Below are positions 6,648-18,800 of a DNA stretch of 44,343 nucleotides, one piece after another (within the stretch, counting starts at the first letter, position 1; the number at the start of each line of letters is the position of its first letter). Source of the stretch: Eggerthellaceae bacterium (GTDB taxonomy: Bacteria; Actinomycetota; Coriobacteriia; Coriobacteriales; Eggerthellaceae). The DNA is taken from NCBI GenBank assembly GCA_022792415.1, contig JAAWAY010000212.1, forward strand, positions 1 to 44,343, written 5' to 3'. The notes under the pieces are model-generated. The model made no database searches, had not been told where the DNA came from, and saw nothing but the letters and a program-made list of their open reading frames with translations. Both the position numbers and the translations under genes were made by a program.

Positions 6648-6676
6648 TTGCATTATTGTAACGCCTTGTTTACAAT
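6648..6676 (+). promoter_or_regulatory. Promoter of the giant gene (TTGCAT-N17-TACAAT)
   Basis: A -35-like TTGCAT (6648-6653, 3/6) and a strong -10 TACAAT (6671-6676, 5/6) are 17 bases apart in a locally AT-rich island (about 6590-6690). Transcription would begin near 6683, leaving a ~180-base leader. The -10 box is one arm of an inverted repeat, which suggests regulation. Confidence 0.55.
6655..6676. promoter_or_regulatory. Candidate operator: inverted repeat ATTGTAA-N8-TTACAAT
   Basis: Perfect 7-bp arms at 6655-6661 and 6670-6676 straddle the spacer and -10 box of the giant-gene promoter. The 22-bp size and position suit a dimeric repressor. No regulator gene is visible in the window, so the protein is unknown. 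Confidence 0.5.
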
Positions 6677-6682
6677 CAATCT

Positions 6683-6853
6683 CGGAAGTTTGGCAAGACT
6701 TCCGGGTTTGAGCGTTGCCGAGGCACACCGGTGAAACAGCCTCGGAGTCAGAGTGGCGGAAGGCAGGCAAGACCTTCTGCGAAAACTGAATAGCGAGATC
6801 AGGCAATCCGTCCGCGCCTTGCGTGCGCGTGGCGGAATCCGTCGTCAAAGTAT
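6683..6853 (+). promoter_or_regulatory. Structured 5' leader of the giant gene with a duplicated stem-loop
   Basis: CGGAAGT (6683-6689) pairs with ACTTCCG (6698-6704). CCGAGGC (6718-6724) pairs with GCCTCGG (6739-6745). GAAGG (6759-6763) pairs with CCTTC (6773-6777). The first and third hairpins share sequence: CGGAAG-N3-GGCAAGAC recurs at 74-base offset with 14 of 17 bases identical. There is no poly-T run. No riboswitch consensus was recognised. Confidence 0.45.
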
Positions 6854-6864
6854 GGTGAGAGCGT

Positions 6865-9800
6865 ATGCATGACAATCGAAACTCCCACGATAATCGCGAC
6901 CTTGAAGCCGCGTATATACGCGCGCGCGAGGAATCGCACCCTGAGGCTCCGATAGGAGACGCGACGAGAGACGCGGCCTACGATGCGTACGTAGCCGCCC
7001 GCACCACGGAGTCCCGTGCGTCTCGTCGTGCCCTGGCCCGGGCGGAGCGCACGCGCGCCCGCGCGGCCGCACGCGCACGCGCGTATAAGGGGGGTTCCGA
7101 GGAGGCCGCCGCCGTGGATGCCGAGCCCCGCTCCTTCCGCACCCGGACGTGGGTGAAGGCCGTCTCCACCGTGATGGCCGTGCTGCTGGCCGTGACGATG
7201 TTCGACATCAGCGGCCTGCGCCCCGTGCTGTTCGACGCGGCCGAGGACGACGCCGCCGCCGAGACGGCCGAGCCCGTGGCTGCTGACGACGCGGCCGACG
7301 AGGGCGAGGAGCTGGCCGACACCGGCGACGCCACCGGCGACGACGCCACCGAGGACGACGCTGCAGCCGAGGGCCCCAACGAGCCGACGCCCGTGGCCGC
7401 CGACGACGGCGCCGAGCCCGCGGACGACGCCGACGCCACCGACGACGCCGAGGCCGCCGAGGAGCAGACCCTGCTGGAGGCCGTCGTCTCCGAGCCGCTG
7501 AGCGAGGACGCCCTGGCCGCCCTGCTGCCCGAGGGCCTGCAGGGCGCCGACACCGTGCTGCCCCAGCTCACCACCGACACCACCGATGCCGATGACCTGG
7601 CCGCCCGCGTCGACCCGCGCCTGGACGCGTGGGGCGCCCCGCTGGTGAACGGCTCGGCGTTCTACGTGCGCGACCGCCGCGTCTCCGCCCGCTTCGACCT
7701 GGGCAACCTGGGCGAGCTGCTGGAGGGCGGCTACGTGGCCGGCAGCGACGAGGGCGACGTGATGGTCCTGACGCTGGACCTGCCCTACCTGTACCGCACC
7801 GGCGAGGACACGCTGGACGCGACCTTCTCGCAGGAGGAGTGGCGCCTGCGCTCCGCCCTGTGGAACGAGGCCACCAAGGCCGGCAACGCCGACGCCTCCT
7901 ACGAGGACGTGGCCCTGGCCGCGGCCGCCCGCGCCGCCGACCCCGCCGACACGGCCCGCGCCCCGCGCGCCGCTCTGTACGCCGACGCCATCCCCGTTGG
8001 CTGGACGGTGTGGCAGGAGCACGCCGGCCAGTACGTGCAGCTGACGGACGACGACCTCAAGGCCGGCGCCTCGGGTCACCTCGTGCTGCGCTGGGAGGGC
8101 TCCGACGAGGATCGCCCCCATCAGTTGAGCGCCGCCGACGCCGCGTTCGCCCCCGCCTTCGAGCTGGGCTTCGCCGGCGTCGCGCCCGAGAACGCGGGCA
8201 CCACCGTCACGTACGGCTACGCGCTGAACAGCTACACCGCGCCGCTGAGCGAGCGCGCCCAGGCCATCGCCGCCACCGACCCCGACGCGCCCGAGGCCCA
8301 GCCCCAGGTGACCATCGCCAGCGTGTCGCGCTCGGCCGCCGGGTCTATCGCCATGGTCAACGCCTCGTCCAAGGCCAAGGCCACGCTGTCGGCGTCCTCG
8401 ATTGACGGTGCCAGCATGCCCCAGGCGGGCGGCCACGGCACCGGCTGGTGGGCGCTCATGGCCACCTACGCTGTGCCCCGCGACGTCATCGCCACCAACT
8501 CGGTGGCGCTTTCTGTGCAGTGGCGCGCCGACTGGCAGGGCAAGAACGGCATCCCCGCCGCCGGCGCCGCGCGCTTCCGCGTAGCAAAGGACGACGAGGA
8601 GACCGAGGACGGCTACGTCGATCAGCTGACCATCGAGGAGGGCGGCGTCGACGTCTCCCCCGAGGCGCTGGCCGACAACACCTACGTGGGCGTGCCCGGC
8701 AAGGGCGGCGTGGTGGTGCTGGACGTCACCGAGCTGTCCGACCGCCAGCGCGCCTCTATCGACCCGTCCGACGCGTCCACCATCGAGGCGCTCGGCCTGG
8801 AGCCCATCCCCTACACCGTCAACGCCGACGGCACCATCCTGGTGACGCGCGACCGCAGCCAGGGCCGCGTCGAGCCCGAGAAGGAGCGCGTGCTGTACGT
8901 GGCCGCTGCCTTCGACGAGAGCGCGCTCACCTGGGCCGACAAGCAGAATCCCGACGACCCCAACGAGCAGCCGGCCTACAACCCCGTCAGCGCCACCCTC
9001 GGTCTGCAGGCCGCCAGCGTCGACAACGGGAACCCGGTGTACCTGACCGAGATCATCGACCTGTCCACCACCTTCGCCCCCGTCGACGCCCCGGCCGTCT
9101 CGCAGCCCGGCGACGACGCCGACGCCGACGACCCCGCCACCGACGGAGACGACAGCGCCGACGACCCCGCTGTCGAGCCCGGCGACGACGTCGACGCCCC
9201 CGCGGCCGACGAGCCCCAGGGCGACGTCAACCTGCCCAACGGCCCCACCATCGAGTACGCCCCCACGCCGGGCAACCTGATGACCAACTTCGGCACGTTC
9301 TCCATGACGCGTCCGCTCATGGCCGCGGCCGCCCCGCGCGCCGGCGAGCCCGACTGGAACACCATCATGGACCCCTACTCCACGCTGCTCACCGAGAACG
9401 AGGCCCTGCCGGGCACGGTGAACACGTGGCTCATCAAGGGCGTGCAGGAGCCCACCCGCATCAACCTGACGGCCGACTTCAACTTCAACATCGGCTACCT
9501 GGGCGACATGCAGAACAAGACGAAGTTCACCGTGCAGATCCCGTACCTGTACTTCGACGACAAGAACTCGGTGTGGCAGGCCTACACCTACGAGGAGTAC
9601 CAGTCCAAGATCAAGCAGTACCTCAGCTACAACCAGAACAACGCCATGCGCCTGGCGCTCATCCCCGACACCAGCTTCTGGAAGCAGTGGGACGTGGTGG
9701 ACGACCGCAACCGCCCCATCACGGCGCAGACGTACAACGCCTACTACAAGGACGGCCTGACGGGCTCGTTCACGTTCTCGTACAAGGGCCTCAACGCTCG

Positions 9801-12800
9801 CGGCGAGCTGGACATCAACTTCAAGCGCCCGGAGTTCCAGGTGCAGTTCTTGGGCACCATCCCCGAGAACACGGGCGCCACGGTGCTCATCGGCGGCGAG
9901 GCGTCGCTGTACAACAACATGGTGAACAAGTACACGGGCCACTTCTTCCGTGACCCCGGCGAGATGCGCTCCGGCGACATCCACAACCGCACCATGACGT
10001 TCATCAAGACCAACCTGCAGTGGAACACCACGGTCACCAACATGTGGAGCCCCGCCATGTGGGACCAGTACAACTACATGGTGTACCGCATCGAGACGGT
10101 CAACACCTCCGAGGACCCGGAGACGATGATCGACTTCCTCAGCTACTCGTTCGACTGCACCGGTGACGGCACCGGGTCGGGCGGCATGCGCCAGGAAGAC
10201 CTGATGGCCTGGTGGTCGGACGGCACCAAGAACAACATCTTCACGCCCGACGCCAAGGGCCCCGGCGGCATCCAGACGCTCCTCGGCAAGCCCATGGAGG
10301 GCGGCGTGCTCATCTACGACGTCACCGACGTCGACGACTACATCTGGAAGGGCGAGAGCAACGGCGGCCTGGACCTGGACAAGTTCACCAACGTGGACGA
10401 GTTCCTGGCGGAGGATCCCACCACGGGACAGTCGCTCATCCGCCCCATCCAGTACACCACGGGCGGCATGGACCACCGCATCACGTTCGAGATCGCCGAG
10501 GAGGAGGGCGGCAAGCTCATCGCCCACTCCGACAAAGACCGCCGCGTCATCCTCATGGCGCTTCCCTACACTAATAACTTCACGTCGTTCACCATGAACG
10601 GCGTCAAGGTGTACCCCAACGTGTCGCTGGACACGGCGTCCGCCGTGTACTTCGGCGGCCGCGGTCGCGACGGCTACTCGTGGGCCAAGCGCCTGTACAA
10701 CTCCGACTCGTTCAAGGAGGCCAAGAACGGCTTCCAGCACACGAAGCTGGCCTACAACCGCCTGGGCGGCAACTGGACGGGCGACGCCCGCGACCGCTTG
10801 GGCTACCTGACGCGCTACCGCATCAGCAACCTGACCACCACGGGCAACATGCCGGTGTCGGGCAACGACCTGACCACGCCCTACGGCGCCGTCATCAGCG
10901 ACACATCGCCGAAGAACTACGAGCTCATCAACATCGAGTACCGCATGAAACGCGAGGCGGGCACGGCCCACGACGGGTCGCCTATCCTCAACGACCTGGA
11001 AGACTTCCTCTACATAGACGGGACGAAGGCCAATGGCATCCAGTTCGAGGTGCGCACGGGCAACGACACCGCGTCGTCGGCCGCGCCGCGCCATTGGGTG
11101 ACGCTGCCGCTGGACGCCACGGCCCAGCTGGTGGGCCCCGACCCGGAGAACCCGGCCTACGACCTGTACCGCCTGGGCGGCACCTCCACCAGCGACGGCA
11201 TCGCCAAGATGCTCGAGGACGTGGGCATCGCGGCCAAGCCCCGCAACAGCGCCATCACCATCACGGGCAACAAGCGCATGGAGTTCACGGGCAACATCCG
11301 CATCCTCATGGCGCAGACGCTGCCCAAGAACACCACGCTGCCCATCGAGATCACGTTCTCCGGCATCATGCGCTCGCCCGTCAGCAACGGCGCCGACGGC
11401 CGCTACACCAACACCATCCAGACCGACTACGGTCGCAAGCAGTGGGTCGTGCCCAATCAGCAGTACGACACGGCCAAGTACCACAACGACCCGACCTCCG
11501 CGTCGCTGCGCCCCGAGAGCGGCGTGCGCCCGTGGGTGGGAGGCGCCGGCTACGACAAGCCTTCCGGCGCGGCCAGCCCCAACTACAGCGCGTGGAACGG
11601 CACCATCAACGCGCCCATGAACGAGACGCGTTCCGGCTTCATCTTCCATCTGGGCAACGAGAGCACGTCCATGATCGAGCCGGGCACGTTCGTCACGAGC
11701 AACATGCGCATCGCCGACAAGAAGTTCACTGGAAGCTACAACGGGCGAAGCGGTATATATATGTATCGCGGCTTCGACACGACGAGCGTCGAGCTGTCGG
11801 CGGCACTGTGGGATAAGTCCAACATCACCAAGGTGCGCGTGTACTACCAGAACCCCAACCACCAGTTCAACCACGGCACGTCACTCTATCCCGACTACAA
11901 AGACTGGGATTACAAGGACTTCAGCCGCGCGCAGCTGCTCACCATGCGCCAGTCCAACGGCACGGTGGTCATCCCCAAGAGCAGTTGGGGCTCGCTGAGC
12001 GGCTGGGAGAACAACTACCTGCTGCGCATCGAGATCACGTTCGACACGTTCAACAGCGACGTGGCCAACGCGTCGGGCCCCAGCGCGTCGGGCACGCCCA
12101 CCGTCATCTACCGCGGCAAGACCAGCTACACCGGCAACTTCACCGTGAAGGGCACGTTCAACACCGCCTACGCGCTGGGCGGCACCCAGGTGAGCGCGTC
12201 GGGCACCGGCACGCTTAACATCAACCCGGCCCAGCCGCGTATCTACGCGTCAGCCTACGAGTCGGGCAAGGGCTGGAGCTACTCGTGGAACTACGAGCGT
12301 GCGTCGGCCCTGGGCCGCGCCAACTCGGGCTTCACGTTCCACTGGGGCAACTACAGCCCCACCAAGCTGGAGCCCGGCCGGTTCACGACCACGGCCATGC
12401 CCTACCAGTGGCACAACGGCAAGCGCCGCGGCTTCGACACGAAGACGGTGTACCTGTCGGCTGAGACGTTCACCGTCACGGACAACTCCATCAACGAGAT
12501 CATCATCACGGCGCTCGACGCCGATGACAACGAGGTCACCTACACCTTCAAGAAGGACGACACCGTTGACGAGATCACGCCGCTGCGCGCCGCCAACGGC
12601 AGCCTGACGCTGACCCCCGACAAGTGGGGCAACAACTACTTCAGCAAGGTCGAGGTGCGCTTCGACACCATGCGGGAGAACACCAGCGCGGCCCCGAACG
12701 GCATGGGGACCGGCCCCCGCGTGACCATCGAGGGCGTCACCACGTGGCTGGGCGCCGGCGGCACCAACGCGCGCCTGACCGTGCAGGGCGAGCTGCGCAG

Positions 12801-15800
12801 CTGGTACACCTACGTCGACGAGGACGGCGTGGAGCACCTGGACAACGAGATGAACGTCAGCTCCATCGGCACCGACATCAACGGCAACCGCTTCGGCGGC
12901 TATCCCTGCCAGGCCATCCTGGCCCCCTACAACGCCGACCCGGTCATCGACGCCTACGCGTTCGATCGCGGCAAGTCGTCCATGTTCAGCTCGGACGGCG
13001 GCACGCAGACGGCGCCGCTCAACAGCGAGCGCTCGGGCTGGTACTTCCGCGTGCGGAACAGGAACGACGCCATCGTCGACCCGGGCGTGTTCTCCACGTC
13101 CAACATGGCCTACCAGGTGATCAACGGTGACAAGCGCGGCTTCGAGACGTCGTCGGTGTACATCAGCCGCGGCATGCTCAACTGCTCCACCATCAACAAG
13201 GTGCGCCTGTACTGGTCGGACGCGGCCATGGCCGACAACTACGTCGAGATCCCGTGGGACGCCACCGCGCCGGTGAACCTGCAGCAGTACATCGTGAAGG
13301 CCGGCAGCCAGGAGGCCACCGACTACGGTGCTGCCACGGTGGGCAGCATCGTGCTGCCCTCCACCCTGTGGAATGACGGCTACTTCGCGCGCGTGGAGGT
13401 GTACTACGACCGCTACAACGCCAACGTGAACGCCGGAACCATCGGCACCGTCGACGACCCGTCCGTGGTCATCTTCGGCAAGCCCACCCAGATGGGCAAG
13501 CGATCCGTGACGGGCACCATCCGCACGCAGCACATGGGCAACCAGTCGGACGATGACACCAAGGACAAGTCGTTCGGCTACACGGCGACGCTGGACACCA
13601 CCACCATCGACCCGCAGATCAGCATGGCGGCGGGATGGTCGGCCGGCGGCACCGTCTACGACTCGGGCGTGTACAACAACACCGACCGCAACGGCAAGAA
13701 CGTGTCCGGATCGATGGTGCCGTACCGCTGGGGCGAGAACTCCGCCTACGAGAAGACGTGGTTCGAGTACAGCCTGCAGAACAACACGGAGTGCTCGGGC
13801 GACAACCTGTATTTCAACCTGAACATCAACGAGATCAGCGTTGACGGCGACAAGAACCGCGGCGAGTACCGCGGCTTCGTCGGGCGCGAGCTGGTCATAT
13901 CCGGCTTCAGCCAGAACGCCAAGGGCGAGTGGGTGCACACGTCGGGCATACTGTCGGGCATCGACCTGTACGACTATGCCGGCACGAAGGCCGTCAGCCT
14001 GACCATGGACGACCTGGTGCCCTACATCAGCGGCGGCACGCTCACGCTGCCGTTCAAGGTGACCGACCCGAACACCGGCGACGTGTCCAATTTGGCCGTC
14101 AAGACGGTGCAGCTGCGCTACAAGACCCTCAACGAGTGGGTGACCGTGGGCAACGGCAAGATCCTGCGCGCCCGCATCTACGGCATGATGGAGACGCACG
14201 GATCCGGCCTCAACCAGGCCGCCGGCTACTGGACGGGCACGGGCAGCAACCGCCACTATGTGCAGCCTGATCCGATGTATCGCTACCGTTACACCACGGG
14301 CAGCGCCTCATTCGGCCCGCTGGACAACAGCTACAACGACGCCAACGGCAAGCACACCATCGGCCGCTCCACCAGCTGGCGCAGCTACATCAACTACTTC
14401 AACTGGAACAGCAGCTCGTATGCCTACCGCAGCGCCTTCACGCCCGACGGCGCCACGAGCCCGCTGCTGACCGCCGCCACCGGCGACCCGGTGGAGGTGG
14501 CCCACTACCAGGACGGCTCGGGCTACCACTTCACGGTGAACAACGCCACCAACTCGAGGTCGGACTACAACACCATCACGTTCGACGTGACGTCGGTGGG
14601 CAACAAGCTGGCGGTGACCAATCCCGGCGAGGTGTACGGCTTCCTCACCAAGGAGGTGCGCCTGAGCGCGGCGCTGACGCAGCTCGGCCGCTACTGGGAT
14701 GAGCTGCCGGATGCGACCGGCGCGTCGCGCAAGGGGCAGTCCACCCTGCGCTCGGTGCGGTTCTACTTCGCCGACCCGGTGACGGGCGCGGTGCCCGGCA
14801 ACGCCAACCCCGACGTGGAGCTGAGCGTTGACGACCTGGCCGCCTACCTGCAGTCCAACGGCGACTACCTGTTCACGGTGCATACCGATGACGACCACAC
14901 GGCCGACGCCGCGTTCAAGGCGCACGAGTCGAAGTACCTGCGCCGCGTGGTGCTCAACTACGACGTCATCGACCCCATCTACGCCGAGACGGGCCGCAAC
15001 AAGACGCTTTCCGCCGACTTCAAGGGTGAGACCACCTGGTGGAACAACATGCACAACAGCCAGTACATGGACAACGTGATGACCGCCATCCAGACGGGCG
15101 CGGGCATCCCGGGCGACCTGTACGCCACCAAGTCCACCACGCGCGACCCCAGCCTGTCCACGCCGCGCCCCTTCCTGGACGTGCGCACCCACGGCTACTA
15201 CGTGGAGATGGGAGAGGGCGCCTACAACAACAACTGGTCGACGAGCGATAACAACACCTCGCGCATCGCCGTGCCCTACGACCGCGACTTCGTGCTGTAC
15301 GCCGAGTTCAAGAACACGGCGGCCTACAGCCGCATGGACAGCGTCGACGTGGACATCGCGCTGGGCCTGGGTCGCGAGAGCGGCATCGTCACGCCCGTGG
15401 GCACCACCACGGCCTGGACGGGCTTCCACACCACCAAGATGACCATCACCGCCGACTACCTGGCGCAGTGGGGCAAGCCGGGCAGCATCCAGCTGACGGG
15501 CGCCAAGACCGCCGAGACGGCGGCGTCGCTCAAGGCCACGCTCGACCCGCAGTTCGACGCGTCGGGTGCGCTCACCGGCTTCAAGAGCGGGGCCAAGACG
15601 TTCCCGCTGCAGGCCGACGGCAGCTTCGCGCTGACCGAGCAGGACATCATCGGCCTGGGCATCGACCAGCTCACCTTCGTGAAGCTGGTTGACTGGCGCG
15701 ACGGCGAGCGCGGGGCCTACGACAAGGGCTACGCTAACCAGCGCATCATCTTCAATGGCTTCAGCGACCGCAACCTGGGCGACACCTACACGGGCATCGA

Positions 15801-18800
15801 CGTGCACACGACGGTGTACCTGAACAACATCCGCACCAACGCCCTGCCCGATGAAAACTACTATTACCGCTGCGGCCGCAACGACCGCACCGAGGTGCGC
15901 ATGTCGAAGATGTTCTTCGACGCCAACACGCGCGTGGCCTACAACGACGGCTCGGGCAACGCCTACCAGGAGTGGTCGTATGCCTTCGACGAGGATCACG
16001 ACTACTGGAACAGCTACTATGGCTGGGGTGGCACCGAGATCGACCAGCAGCTGGAGGTGGGCTACAAGTCCCTGGGCTCCTACACCGTCGACTTCCGCCA
16101 GCTGCAAGGACGCAGCGGCGTGGAGAAGGCGTGCCACTACGACCAGTGGTGCGGCACCCACAACACCTACGCGAGCGACTATTGGTGCGCCGATGGCCGC
16201 GCCGGCGAGCACTACTGCACCATCGACGGCCGCACGTACAACACGGCCGCCGTGCTGGACTTCGAGCAGACCATCCCCTCCGACGCCTTCGATGCGTACT
16301 ATATCCGCGTGCGCGACGCGGCCGTGCCCTACCTCAACTCCATCACCGTGTACTACGGCGACGGCTCGTCGTTCAAGGTGGACAAGGCCGACATCCTGGC
16401 CAACCGCCGCAACGGCAACGCCTCCAGCGTGGACGGGCAGAAGTACTTCCGCCTGAACCTGCTGGCCAAGGACGCCAACGGCAACCACGTCGCCGACTTC
16501 AGCAGCGATGAGACCAAGTTCTTCAAGGACGCCTTCGACGGCTACTGGAACGCGTCTGACCCGGCGGCGGCCGACCGCGTGACGAAGATCGTCTACAACG
16601 TGTCCATCAACCAGAACCAGTACACCGACGCCAACAAGAACCGCGCCAACCAGGTGGACTTCGGCACGTGGTTCCAGTGGAACAACCCGAACTACGACGC
16701 CTTCGAGGTGACGGGCCGCTTCTACCAGGTGAAGGGCGAAGTCTACTCCACCACCAACGTGAAGATGCGCATCGGCGACGCCCAGGCCACTGACGCCGCG
16801 GGTTCGGGCAACGGCAACAGCGCCACGCGCACTGGCCACACGGCCCAGATCCGCTACGATGACGGCCTGCGCAACGCCGGGCAGAACTACCGCTCCAACT
16901 TCTCGTACCAGGACTACGTGCACACCGGGTTCCACAGCCACACGCCCTACAAGATGCGCCACCTGTACACGCGCGCCCGCGCCGTGGTGGTGGAGGCCGG
17001 CGCCTACACGCGCAAGGGCTACTGGAGCAACACCACCAACGGCCGCGACGGCATCGTCGACAGCGCGCACCCCTACGACATCCGCTTCGGCAGCGACCAG
17101 TATTTCAGCGTGTCGTTCCAGCGCCACTACGGCTGGGGGCAGTACAACCAGTGGAGCAACAAGCTGTCGTTCAGCGACCAGGCGGTGCTGCGCGACGTGA
17201 TGCCCGTGTGCCGGCCCGACGCCGAGCTGGACTACTACGGCTTCCTGTCCACCGGCATGCAGATCCTGGGCAAGAACACGGCCAACTACGAGAACATCCT
17301 GCCCCACGTGAAGGAGGTCATCTTCCGCCTGGAGCAGTACAACGCCGCGGGCGCCGTCATCGGCACGCGCACCGTCACCGTGTCGCGCGATGACCTGAAG
17401 ATCGACGCCGCCGTTGCCGCCGGCCAGGGCGTGTACATCTACTTCGACCGCCCGAAGGCCAACAACATCAAGGAGGACCCGCCGGAGGCCCCGAGCGACT
17501 TCGCGGCGGCCGTGGCCAACGGCACGGCGTACTCGCTGACGCTGGGCGACGAGGAGTTCGTCGACAGCTACGACATCGTGCTGGAGAAGTTCGGCGGCGC
17601 GGGTGACTACACCCAGGAGCTGGGTCGCAAGCGCTCGCCGCAGGCTAACGCCGATCGCGGCATCCCCGACGTGCGCGTGTACGGCCGCCCCTACGCCTAC
17701 GTCAACCAGACCCCCACGGTCAACAGCGACGTCAACAACACGTCCCAGACGTTCACGCGCCGCTACCTGACGCAGATGAACCCCGGCAACCAGGAGTACT
17801 GGTTCGGCACCGACGGCCTGAACACGTCCTCCACGTCGGACGACTTCGTCAACACCGACAACGCGTACCTGCTGGGCTACCTCATCCCGTACGGTTACCA
17901 CTACAGCATCCAGCGCATGGAGAACGGCTCGCAGAACCTGAGCAGCACCGGATCGATGTCGCACTTCGCGGCCAGCGACAACCTGTCGCCGGCCCACGGC
18001 ACGTTCGAGGCGCGCTTCTGGAACATCCGCGACCGCTGGCCGGACAACCCCGACAAAGACAACGCGGGCCGCGCGTCGCACATCAACCAGGCGACGCTGC
18101 GCACCACCACGTCGAGCGATTTCCGCATGCAGAAGGTGTACGTGCCCAAGGAGCTGGTGCCCACCGATGCCAGCTGCGCCAAGGATGCCGACGGCAACCC
18201 GACGTGGCTGGCCGTGCGCACGTTCACGTTCGTGTACAACGGCAAGACCATATCGGTGACGTGGCCCCAGCTGGAGGCCATGGGCATCGTGTCCAGCCAG
18301 CCCCTGGCCAGCGGCACCTACGCGGGCTGCTACGTGGTTGACCTGGAGCGCTACCTGCGCGAGCAGTTCAACCTGTGGTACAGCAGCAACGGCACGCAGG
18401 GCATCCGCCCGGCCACCTACACGGCCGTGCAGGCCACCAACCTCATCCCGGGCTTCGCGGCCGACCTGACCACCGTCAACCGCACCTACGTCAACAGCCG
18501 CATCAGCAGCCTGGCCATCGACTACTACTCGCCCACGGCCCACCGCAAGAAGCCCGAGACGATGCTCGACGCCAACCAGTACCTGGCCGGCGACCGCAAC
18601 GCCACGCGCGGCAGCGCCTACAACTACGCCTTCGCCTACGACGGCGTGTACGTCGACCGCACGCTCGACGACTTCCTGAGCGCCACGGAGACCACGTACT
18701 CCAACCTGGCCACGGGCAACTGGAACGAGTTCGCCACGCCCGCCGGCAACAAGCAGGGCATGGCCTACCCCGACGTCACGTGCCGCGAGACGCTCGACAT

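Noticed and set aside
6711-6780. Possible cobalamin-type riboswitch in the leader (CCGGTGAAACAGCC)
   Set aside because: The conserved B12-box and surrounding core elements are not present, and a giant adhesin is not an expected target.
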